From: Zizania palustris
Lineage: Eukaryota; Streptophyta; Magnoliopsida; Poales; Poaceae
Reading direction: 5' to 3'
DNA length: 64,000 bases
Assembly: GCA_019279435.1 (NCBI GenBank)
Contig: JAAALK010000079.1
Location: 83,322,162-83,386,161, forward strand
Shown: in pieces, positions 45,646 to 55,867 of the stretch
Numbering within the stretch: the stretch's first letter is position 1
Layout: every line of letters starts with the position of its first letter
Notes under the pieces: generated by a model
Database searches by the model: none
The model's input: only the letters and a program-made list of their open reading frames with translations
What the model was told of the DNA's origin: nothing
Made by a program: the position numbers and the translations under genes

Positions 45646-45860
45646 CGCCGGCGAATCGGCGGTGGGAATGGAGTGGATTTTTTTCGCGAGGGGAGGAGGG
45701 TGGGGCCGGATCTACGTAGGAGGAAGGGGTGGGCCTGGGCGAAGGTCGACGACGAAATATGGCCATATGGGCCCAGACGTGGCTGCTTTCGTCCCGCTGA
45801 CATGTGGGCCACGCTAAGACGGTGTGATCTGCAGGTTTTTTCCATTTATATATTTATTTT
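45646..45860 (-). promoter_or_regulatory. AUG3 5' flank and candidate TATA box
   Basis: On the minus strand TATATAAATGG at 45852-45842 lies about 200 bp before the ATG and is a plausible TATA box. A longer AT repeat lies just beyond (45865-45885). The transcription start cannot be read from sequence. Confidence 0.4.
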
Positions 45861-46009
45861 TTTAATATATATATATATTGCTTTTGAAATTTTAAAAAAT
45901 AGCTTACTAATCCCCTCCAGTGGGCCTTTTCTAAAAACCGGGTAGCAACGAAAACTTGCATGGAGGCCCGTAAAGACTGCCCCATCCAAAAATCCCTCCC
46001 TCCCCTGCA

Positions 46010-47476
46010 GGCCTTGTTTGGGGGGAGGGGGAGAAAAACTCTAGGGAATAAAATTCCATAGGGGTTTTTTACCTGCCATGTACTTCTCCTCCAACTCTTT
46101 TTAGGGAAAAATTTCCCACCGGGAAATAATCCCGGCTAACATTTGGGAACTGAAGAGGATAAAAATCCTCTTATTCAATCTAAGCAAAAAAAAAAGATCT
46201 ATGTTTTTTGCAATGTTTCCTAATCAAACAAGAAAATAAGTTATTTTCAGTCTTAATTTATTTTTTCACAGCATCATCACAAAAAAGAGGTTTTATATTA
46301 AGCAAAGCATTTCTACATTTAGTTTGCACAAGACTAAAACATTTTTAGAAGTAACAAATCTAGGGTTTTACAATTTGTGTGCACCGCAAAAGAGCATAAG
46401 ATATGTTCAACCAACTGAGTTTAAATTATGTGTTTGTTCAATCAAACATGAATCGTATATTATGCGTTCAGGACTACGAAGTTCTAGGATAACAATTGAC
46501 AAGTTTATCTGAAATAGACCTTTCATTCTAAAATACATATCTTATTCGTAGGAAGCGACAGATTGGGAAAACACTAGCCATCAGGATAGATCCAACACGA
46601 GTATCTCATCAACCCAAGTCTTATAAACAAACTGATCATCAAATGATGACATCTGATCATTATGATTTTCTAAAATCACATGCCTTATATCACCACCCGT
46701 GGCCACACTGGAGAGGAAAAAAACATGAAGAGCACCTAGAAAATGAGGACGGATTGGAGAAAAAGAGGAAGTGCTGAGTCGAGGCTGAGCACCTAGAACT
46801 AGAAGCAACAATATTAGGGTGTGGGGCGACGACATGGGCATGGACCCGATGACTCCTTCATGTGTCGGTGCAGATCTGGCGGCGATAGAGGAGCTTGTGC
46901 GGCGCGATGGCTCCACAGCGATGCGCCAAGCGGCGAGATCTGATGCGGCCGGCGGTGGGGACTGGCGGAGATGGTGGCCTTGCCAGCGAGTAGCTCATCG
47001 AGGATGCAGCGGTGCTCTGGATTGCGACGATGACACCTCGCAACCCAGCAACTCCCCTCCTCCTCCGCCACTGCCAACGACGTACAGCGCGACGATGACG
47101 AGCATGGCAAGGAGGAGCGGGGTGTTGACGAGGAGCGGGCAGAGGAAGCAAGCGAGGGAGAGGAGGTATTGGCGGCCGTATTCGCGGCTGCCCCACCCTC
47201 TCCAGTGCTGGCTCTTCCCCACGGTCACCGGCCATGGAAAATCTAGGCGCAGCCGTGCTGCGCGAGGAGAAAACTGGGAGAAATCCTAGTCGCATGAGGA
47301 GTTTTTTTCTATCCCGGTGGAACGATGGGGATAGGAAACGAATGACATGTGGAAATTTCAGCCCTTTGACATCCAAAAGGCCGCCCGAGATTCATGGGAT
47401 ATTAAATCCATGGGCTAAAATATTCCCGAGGAATGGGCCAAAATCCCCATTGGGATTGGGCTTCCCAAACAAGACC
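46010..47476. mobile_element. Candidate terminal-inverted-repeat element upstream of AUG3
   Basis: The left end GGCCTTGTTTGGGG and the right end, reversed, GGTCTTGTTTGGGA match at 12 of 14 bases. The inner flanks are also loosely symmetric (AATAAAATTCC on the left; GGAATATTTTAG on the right). The three flanking bases (GCA, TCA) agree at two positions only. The middle (46800-47250) is GC-rich with open frames on both strands, possibly captured gene DNA. I recognise no transposase, so it would be non-autonomous. Confidence 0.45.
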
Positions 47477-48821
47477 TCAGAGCGGTTTTAAAACTCTACA
47501 GTAGCTGTTGGTAGAAAATTAGCGTTTAGAAAGCGGTTTGAGGTTATTTTTATAATAGATAAGAAATTTAAGATTTATTTAACACGTCTTACCGGCACGC
47601 GTGATCATCTTAGATCAATGACATATATATTAGAAGGATAATTATCAATTTCTATTAAAATAGAGATGTATGATCAATTTTTTATTTTAATTTTTTCAAA
47701 AGAAAAACATTATTTTATAAATCTAAAAATAAATATATAAATAAATTAAATTAATAATCACCACGGTCGTCAAAAAAATGGCTCGCACGTCAGTCACAAA
47801 CCCATTCAAGGGGTCAGTATCTAGGATGCGGCCGTACTCAGGACATGTGGCAGAAATCTACAGCTTTCCTAACTGCCAAGAAAATGACGTGGGACTGTTT
47901 TTAACTTGGGTTGTGGGTGAGGCTCGCGTAGTTTGTTACGTCAACTCCAAAAGGATATTTCGTGGATTAGATTTCACTTGCCTGTCTACGGTTAGGGTTA
48001 ATTTTTTATGTGCCATTATAATTTTTACGGTTTGCCAATATACCATTGGTGTGTCACTGACAGATGGGGGCCGCCACAGTCACTGACAGTGGCATATAGG
48101 CAATTTCTGAAAATTATAATGGCATGCGAGTAATTTTCCCTTTCTAAAAACTTTAGGATTAGGAGTAGGGGTGAGACTTGAGTGAGATTTAGATAGTCTT
48201 GGATCTGACAAAAACAGATTTGGATTAATTTTTTTTATTTGGATATGGATTTTATAGGATACAGATTTGGATACAAATAGTTTTTTTTGAAAATGAATGT
48301 CATTGATGGTATTGGGCGAATACGAATTCAAATTTGAATAATCCAGATGGCTTTTATTTGGATCATTTGGACTTTTTAGGCCTATTAGATATTTCGGTCC
48401 AGCTGTTCATAATCATTGATTTCCTTTGAGAATCGTTCTAGATAATACTTTCATCCCTAGCATAGGTTAGCCCTTCCCCAATCCCAGCGCCATCCTTGTG
48501 TCCACAAGAGGCTGAGACCCCGACTCACCCCAACGCCACTATTAGGAGTGGCAATGGGTCTGCCCCCATCGGGTTTCGCTACCCCGTCCCCATCCCCACA
48601 GCGAAGAAAACATATCATCCTCATCCCTATTCCCGTTCCCGTATACAGGGATGTTTTTCCCCATCCCCGTCCCCGCACGGGTATGGAGAATCCGACGGGT
48701 CCCCATACCCGATAAGAAAGTGAATCTAGAGGAGTCAGGCGAGCAGGAGGCTAGCCTATGAATGGAGTCGTTGGTCACGGACGTGAGTCACCAGTGGTTG
48801 AGGTCATCGATGCCGAACGTT
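47477..48821. other. Intergenic, no supportable gene
   Basis: AT-rich sequence. 48190-48290 has TTTGGATATGGATTT-like words. 48546-48715 starts AGTGGCAATGGGTCTGCCCC and holds many CCCCATCCCC words, a pattern often seen in plant hAT-type MITE remnants; I could not define both ends. No coding evidence. Confidence 0.4.
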
Positions 48822-49000
48822 CACTACACCATGACATCGTTTTAACGACATAATTTAACGTCAGTAAATCTGTCGGTAATACGTGGTAACGGACCATCTA
48901 TCGGTAATAAGCATAAATTATGTCTAATAATTTGTCGGTAATGCGTAATGGCAGATCATCTGTCGGTAAATGTATCAATAAGCCTCAGTTTATCTGTCGC
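48822..49000 (+). mobile_element. Possible CACTA-type transposon terminus
   Basis: CACTACACC at 48822 fits the CACTA end motif. It is followed within 160 bases by four TCGGTAA words (near 48872, 48900, 48933 and 48961), the kind of subterminal repeat that CACTA transposase binds. The opposite end was not found in the window, so the length is unknown. Confidence 0.45.
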
Positions 49001-49568
49001 TCAAAATATTTTCATTTAGGCACGAAAAAAATTAGACATGCGCACCTATCAAAAATTGAAATATGCGGCGAGCTGCTCTGTGAAAGCCCTACCCCTACCC
49101 ACAGTCTCCCACTTCCCACATTGCGCTGTCATTTCCCCCACCACGCCGCCCCCACAGCCACCAACCAGCTCCCCTTATCCCCCGTCAGTTGTTACCCTAC
49201 ATGCCTGCGCCTCCCGCCGGTCAGCGGCGAGCTGAAGACCCACCGCACCGGCCCCCCAATCCCTAGGCCCCATCTCGGCCCCATGCCCCTTTCGCCCTTC
49301 CGGGCTTCCAGGTCCCCGAAACCCCAACGGCCGACGCTGGTCCGGCCGCCCGTCGCCTTCCACCACTTCTCAGCGCGGCAGCCGACAGTGCCCTCTAGAC
49401 TGGCGGCCTCCGCTCCAGGCTCCAGCGACCAGCAGGGACGCCAACTGCCGAGGCGGATGTGGAGGGAGAGGGAGGCGGATGCAACGCTGGAGGCTGCCGA
49501 CCACTCCTGGCACCGTCGTCCACCCATCGGCCGCCATGTCGCCCACCCCCGCCCCTCTTCTTTGTGCC

Positions 49569-49701
49569 ATGGCAATGCGGATGAGGTGGTTCCCAGCTAT
49601 GAGTTCTAGCACATCCTCCCTGGCGCACGTTGCTGTGACAACCTCCATGGTGAACGCTCGGGGGTCGCTTCACTCCAAGGTCGCGTCCTTCCAGCCTCAA
49701 G
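49569..49701 (+). other. Exon-like segment with transit-peptide-like N terminus
   Basis: ATG at 49569 (or the inner one at MSSSTSSLAHVAV) opens a frame rich in Ser, Thr and Ala with Arg and Lys but few acidic residues, ending CCTCAAG before GTACC, a possible splice donor. That composition resembles a plastid transit peptide. It lies inside the possible CACTA element, so it could be a captured gene fragment. I do not recognise the protein. Confidence 0.3.
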
Positions 49702-49763
49702 GTACCATCACCTCCGATGACATTTCCCATAGTTCTGCTCACCCTGTATTTTTTACTCCCTAA

Positions 49764-50077
49764 CTGAATAGATAAAATTTGTTAAGCTTCTATTAGATTG
49801 TACTCTTGTGCTAGGATAAGAGTTTAGCTCGGGTAGCATTTGGTGCTATAGCGTTGCCAATTGACGTGATTGCTTATTTGCTACTATTTCACAAAGGAAA
49901 CACCTCTGTATTATTATGGATAATTACTTTGATTTCTTCAGTGCTATATCTGTAGAAATAGCCCTGAGCCCCTGATTGTTTTTTAGATGTTAATCTTTTA
50001 GTCTCTTTATCTTTTCCCTGAAGAAGCAGACCCCCCTCCCCATTCTTTAAGTGTTAACTTGCAATGGTTAATGTTAT
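49764..50077. other. Non-coding stretch before the Tat element
   Basis: T-rich, intron-like sequence. The last five bases GTTAT (50073-50077) are the left target duplication of the element that follows. Confidence 0.5.
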
Positions 50078-51354
50078 TGTTGACACGAAAGTGTGCCCCC
50101 GCACTTGGGTCAGTTCGACGATCCAAAACTGTGCGGATACTTAGGGACAAGCCTAAGCGTAACACAACACCGACGTCGCGTTCCGACTACCCTTAGCCAT
50201 GGTAAGGGGGTGGAGTCGCCAGGTAATCTGATCACACATAAATAATCCAATTAGCCGAAAGAAATGTTTTAAACAGAACAAATCAGAAACTGGACGGAGC
50301 CTGACTGATTCAAAGTATGGTACGAAGGGTGTCGCCGAAGCGTACCTTCGGTGTCTGGTGCGGAGTGTTCCGCCGAAGGGTGTCTTTGGCGATCGGACTG
50401 ATCTGGCCGGAGATAAACTCTGAACCGATCTGGACACGACAATCACCTCTGAACAGCGGGGTTCGGCGTAAAGTCTCCGACACGGTAAGATACAAAGAAA
50501 TGACTTAGGTGTAACGCGCGAGCGCGACCTCGCCCGAAGCAGGGTACAAGCGTGGTGAAGCGTGTTGGCGTACGGTCAAAGCAGCAGTCTCGCCGAAGGG
50601 TGTTCTAGCAACCTCCGAAACCGATCTCTCAGCTCTGAACACCTCCGACGAAGTAGCTACGAACGTGGAAACCTGCAACAAAGTAGATCCGAAGCACCAA
50701 TTCGGCCTGAAGACCGAATTCTGCTAAGTGTTGCACTAGTGGCAAAGGTAACAATCTATTACGCAGATTAGCGGATACTTCAGAGGCGAAGTAACAAGGC
50801 GATAACAATCTATTACGTAGATTAACAGATACTTCACAAGCGAAGTAACATGGATTACCACTGTTCCAAAGTGGCTTTCGGTGGGCTTCCAAGCAAACCC
50901 ACGAAGAATACAGAAAATAAAGATGAAGTAAAGTACGGTTCAAAGCTAGGGCTTTGTGGTTGATTTGTGTTGGGGGGCCTGTGAACCGGCCTCACCCCTA
51001 TATTTATAGGGTCTAGTCTTCTAATCTCTAAGCCTAATCTGGTGGAATTATATTTGATCACGCGTAAAAGACTTAGTCAAAAATCGGACTCAATCTCTAA
51101 TTCTGTCCGAAGTGGGCCTTCGGCCAGGCCCACCGAAGCTTGCTCCTCGGGCCGAAGCATCGGTGGAGTGGGCCTCCGAAGGCCTCTGGGCCGAAAGCTG
51201 TGAGCTGGCTGGAAGCTTCTGAAGCCCATAGCCCAGTGGTCCTTCGGCCCTGTAGGGCTTCGTTCTAACCCGGGACATGTGCATTTTCGGCCCACATTAC
51301 CAAAATTGATATTTTGACAATCTTAACCATTAATGCCATTTTTTGCTATCAACA
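50078..51354 (-). repeat. 3' LTR of element A (1277 bp)
   Basis: On the minus strand CTATAAATATAGGGG near 51010-50996 is a TATA-like box. Two copies of a CGGATACTTCA...AGGCGATAACAATC unit lie at about 50745-50855. Shorter than the 5' LTR by about 28 bp, mainly in the GTGGCGAAGC region near 50550. Confidence 0.92.
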
Positions 51355-51485
51355 CATGCTCCCCTGCCTTTTAGTGAACTAAGTGATCTAAAAGCACAAC
51401 GGGCTAAAGACGATACCTTCCATATCGGCCTTTCGACATCTTTCAAGCTATTTGCCACACCCTTGGGAAGTACCTTTTCAAGTAT

Positions 51486-52538
51486 CTACCATTCGAAGCT
51501 CTTCGAAACCGCTTTCCTTGCAGAGATTCTAACACATGTGTTGCTAGGAGCGATTTCGGCTATTTTGAAAGGGCCTTCCCAACTAGGCGACCATTTACCA
51601 AATTTGGGACTCTTAGTGCCTAAGGGTAAAATCGTCTTCCAAACCAAGTCACCTACTTGAAAATATTTTGGTTTAACCTTCTTATTGTAGGCTTTAGCTA
51701 CTCTCCTCTTGTTTATTTCTATAGCTTCTAAAGCCCTCAACCTCTTATCAGTCACTTCTTCTAGATTGTCTTTCAAAAGAGCTTCATCCTCGTCGACCGA
51801 TAAGCCATCTTGCTTTAACACTCTTAGAGAGCCAATATCTACTTCTACAGGTAGAACGACTTCTTTTCCATATACCAACTCATATTGACTAACTTTGGTA
51901 GCACCGTGCTTTGCAATTCTACAAGCCCATAGCGCCTCAGAGAGCACTTCATGCCACCTTTTAGGGAACTCTTCAATTCTCTTCTTAATGAGCTTAATCA
52001 CAATTTTATTACTAGACTCGGCCTAACCATTGGCCTGAGCATAATAGGGCGAAGAGTTTATTAACTTAATACCATAATATTCGGCAAAATCTCTCACTTC
52101 TTTAGAAACAAATGAGCTACCTTGATCTGTAGTGAGAGTTTGAGGAATGCCGAATCTATGTATGATGTGCTTCAAGATAAAGTCAAGTACCTCATTGTGA
52201 GTCATGTTCTTGAGAGGCATGGCCTCGGTCCACTTGGTGAAGTAGTCTGTTGCCATCAACACGAACCGATGCCCTTTTGAGGAAGGAGAGTGAATTTGAC
52301 TGATGAAGTTTAAACCCCAACCTCGGAATGACCATGACTTGACAATAGGGTTAAGTAATGAAGCAGGAGTTAATTGAATATTGCCAAACTTCTGACATAC
52401 TTCACACCCTCTATAATACTTACAATAATCCTCAGTCACAGTCGGCCAGTAGAAACCCGCTCTTTTAAGAATCCAACTCATTTTATAGGCCGACTTATGA
52501 GTGCCACAAAGTCCTTCATGGACTTCTCCCGTAGCCAC
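51486..52538 (-). pseudogene. integrase of element A
   Basis: HHCC zinc-binding region (HEGLCGTH then CEVC), catalytic core with MATDYFTKWTEA and LTTDQGSSF, and the third acidic residue in AESSNK just after a TAG stop at 52025-52023. The rest (52001-51486) has the C-terminal domain with YFQVGDLVWK and WEGPFKI, then loses its frame near the 3' LTR. Confidence 0.9.
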
Positions 52539-53195
52539 CTGGGATCGTTCATGGTCTAGAAACTTTAACAGTACTCCGTCAATGATTCAGCGATAAAGTG
52601 TGTCGTCTAGCAACACAAATTTAAACACTTGTCGCCGAACTTTCCGATCAACCCTTTGGCTAGGGTCTCTCAAATACTGGACGATTAGAGTTCTCCAATC
52701 GCCCTTATGGACTTCTGAGGGTTTCGCTAGCTCACTCCCTGAAAAAATGTCTAGGCTACTGATTTCGGGGTGTCCCCCGAGCCCTTCTTGCTTCTACCGA
52801 AGCCTGGCTGGACTGGATGTGCGGAGCGCATCAGGCCGAAGCCCCCCGCTGGAGGGTCCGGGTTCCTGGAAGCCCTCACTGTCTTGAGGACTTTGGCTCA
52901 CGGTCTCCGCGCGTGCCAGACCTTTCGGTCGGCGGAGTAGTCTGGTCCTGAACCTCGGCGTGTGGTAGTCTCCGATAGCCGGAAAGGTCCGACCCGGAGA
53001 GTGCGCCTGTCCAAAGTCACTGGCTTCGGTAGTGAGACCAAACATCGGCTTCTCCCGTATAGAAAATTTTCCTCTCCTGACTTGGTAACCACATGCTTGC
53101 TGAGCCAAATCATTTGCAATTGAATTGGCCTCTCTTGACACATGAGAAATTTTGAAGACATCAACAGTAGCAACTATGTCTAGACACTTATCCAA
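52539..53195 (-). pseudogene. RNase H end and variable spacer of element A
   Basis: 53195-53030 continues the second RNase H (SHVSREANSIANDLAQQACGY). Then comes a Pro-, Ser- and Arg-rich stretch of about 80 residues without recognised domain, followed by a broken stretch up to integrase. Element B has a similar but divergent spacer at 63612-63900. Confidence 0.7.
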
Positions 53196-54659
53196 TTAGT
53201 TATTTAGCAAACGATTAAAACATTGGGCACTCTTAGCCACTTGTTGCACCACTAAAAGGGAATCACCATGCGCATGAACATGTTTAACACCCATGGATTC
53301 CAACAATTCAAGCCCTAGCAGTAAGGCCTCATATTCAGCTTGGTTATTAGTAGAGGGAAACTCTAAACGAGCCGAAGTTTCAAAGTGCGCTCCACTAGGT
53401 GATATGAGAACCACTCCAATACCTTGGCCATTTTTGCAAGCTGAACCATCAAAGTAAATTTTCCACGGTACTACCTCAATTAAGGAAACACTGTCACTCC
53501 AACTGACATCTATGTGGTGATCAACTACAAAGTTGGCTACAATTTGGCCCTTCGTAGCTCTTAGGGGTTCATAGGCCAAATCATACTCAATCAATGCGTA
53601 AGCCCAGTTTCTGATTCTTCCACTTAGAATCGGCTTTTGTAACATGTGCTTTATAAAATCGGTTTGGCAAACGACAACACATGTAGTAGGGAGAGGATAG
53701 TGGCATAATTTGGTACATGCGTAGTAAAGTGATAAACATAAACGTTCCACAAACGCGTAACTGGTCTCGGCGTCCAGCAGGCGGCGGCTCAAGAACGTGA
53801 TGATGTACTCTTTTCCTTCTACCTCCTGGGTTAGCACGACCCCGATCACGCTATCTTCAGCAACGACGTACAGCCAAAACGGAATCTCGGCTTTGGGTGC
53901 TCTCACCACGGGCGGCGATGACAAGCACTCCTTGATCTTCTCAAAAGCGCTTTGCTGACTTGCCCCCCAAGTAAACTTGGCCTCTTTATTTAGCCGGAGT
54001 ATGGGGACAAAGGCATCAATCTTGCTAGACAAGTTAGATATAAAGCGGCGCAAATAATTCATCTTGCCTAGCAACTTTTGTACATCTTTCTTGCATGTCG
54101 GCACCGTAACATTTCTAATTTTCTCAAGCCTCTTAGGATCAATCTCTATGCCTCTTTCATGAATCATGAAACCTAAGAACTTACCCGCCGACACGCCAAA
54201 AGCACATTTGAGTGGGTTCATTTTTAAGGCATACTATCGCATCCTATCAAAAGCAACTTTCAAATCAGCTAGATGGTTTTCCATAGCATTCAATTTGACT
54301 ACAACATCATCAATGTAAACTTCTAACATAACTCCTAGCAAGTCATGAAAGATCAAGTTCATAGCACGCTGATATGTAGCGCCAGCATTCTTCAAACCAA
54401 AAGTCATAACGACACATTCGAATAAACCAACAAAACCAGGGCATCGAAAGGCTGTCTTGTAGACATCCTCTTCGGCCATAAAGATTTGATTATAACCAGC
54501 ATTGCCATCAAGAAAGCTTAGTACCTTGTGTCTTGAAGCATCGTTGATTAGCATGTCAGCTATCGGCATCAGATACTCGTCCTTTGGAGTGGCTTTGTTC
54601 AGATCCCTGAAATCAATACATACCCATATCTTGCCGCTCCCTTTCTTCTCTACAGGCAC
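53196..54659 (-). pseudogene. RT, RNase H and second RNase H of element A
   Basis: RT (54659-54234) has CIDFRDLNKATPKDEY and EVYIDDVVVK. A stop at 54234, then 54221-53196 in the same frame continues with RT thumb KCAFGVSAGKFLGFMIHERG and RNase H WLYVVAEDSVIGVVLTQE. This is followed by a second RNase H domain, KIYFDGSACKNGQGIGVVL to NNQAEYEALLLGLELL. The double RNase H arrangement is the hallmark of Tat elements. The first stop and a stop at 53196 break it. Confidence 0.9.
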
Positions 54660-54689
54660 AATGTTAGCGACCCATTCAACGTACCTTGT

Positions 54690-55340
54690 ACATCGATGAC
54701 GAAGAATGCTGTTGGCAATGTCTTATTGCCTATTGTCAACTCCATGGAGTGCATGCCCTTGGCCTCGGAACTCTCGCCGTTGAAGCCGTTGAGCATCAAG
54801 TTGGTCTTCTTCAGATCATCCTCATCCCTGCCAAGTTTCTTCAACAGCGAGTAAGGCATTAGGTTAACAGTGGCACCGCTGTCAACAAGCATCCAGGAAA
54901 TCGGCTTTCTGTCAATGTGACCCCTGACGTAGAGAGGCTTTAGATGGCGAGCCGAGTACCCGGGTTTCTCAAAGATAGCATTGCGCGAGCCGAGGTTCAA
55001 ATGAGCGACCTCGGCCTCGTCCTGTGGCAGGGAAAACTCGGCGGGTAGCGTTACAACGTTGATGTCCATCGCCTGGGGTGTGGGCCCCTTGGAGACGGGC
55101 GAGTAGTCGTCGTCGAGCATGTCATTGTTGTCGTCGCTCGGACTAGGATCCAGGTTGGTTATCTCAACCGGCTTCATCCTCCATACCCGTCTCATCGTTG
55201 GCCGTGGCGAATTTCTTCAAAAATAGCATCTCGCTCGTCCTCGGCCTTCTTCTCGCGCATCTCTTGTGCCCGTAGTCATTGTTGATGCTTCTTTTGTGAT
55301 TTGGACATGCCTGGAGGTGCCCAAGATGGTTGTGGCTTGG
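54690..55340 (-). pseudogene. protease region of element A
   Basis: A charged linker (EMREKKAEDERDAIFEEI, 55260-55205) leads to a retropepsin with the active-site motif LVDSGATVNLMPYSLLKKLG (near 54893-54834) intact. After FFVIDVQG the frame fuses at CAAG/GTACG (about 54683) to the start of RT in another frame. The protease C terminus (the GRDWIHAN part seen at 5027-5740) and the beginning of RT are deleted. Confidence 0.85.
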
Positions 55341-55867
55341 TGCCAAGTGCCACTGCCAGGTTCCTGTTAACTCTAGCTGAAGTGGTACTGTCCACCTCAG
55401 CCTCGCACACTCTGTATTCGGAGGAGCCTTCGCTGTGGACCCTAGCAATCGGACTGGCCTCGTTCAGCCAATCGGACCAGGCTCTGGCGCGAGCTTCGAC
55501 CGAAGCAGGGGACTTACCTCCGTCAGATTTTGGCGAAGGGGCCTTCAGGATTGGGACTTCCTAAGACCGTACTCTGACTGTGATAACTTCGGACTCCCTG
55601 TCCTTTGCCTCTTCGTGCTCGCATTCTTCAACTTCGCTCTGCACGAGCCGATTCGGAGGTACCACGGACAGCCTGTGGATGATGCCTCCCTCCGCTGTGT
55701 CTGTTTGTCCCTGTCATTCATAATACTCCGAAGGAAAACAAGGCATAGCATTAAGTTGTTGAGGGTACTTCGGCTGCGATACGTATGGAGCCCATGGAGT
55801 CCCCGCCCAGTTGTACGGCGGAAGCATCGGTGGCTCTAGTGGCTTCGCCCACTATGAGCCGAACCCG

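Noticed and set aside
45028..45945. 305-residue plus-strand open frame over AUG3 exon 1
   Set aside because: It is antisense to the well-supported exon 1 and extends through intron and upstream sequence; it reflects the GC-rich exon.
49038..49742. Overlapping open frames on both strands in the GC-rich part of the CACTA-like region
   Set aside because: Only the short exon-like piece at 49569-49701 has a start and donor; the others overlap on opposite strands without recognisable domains.
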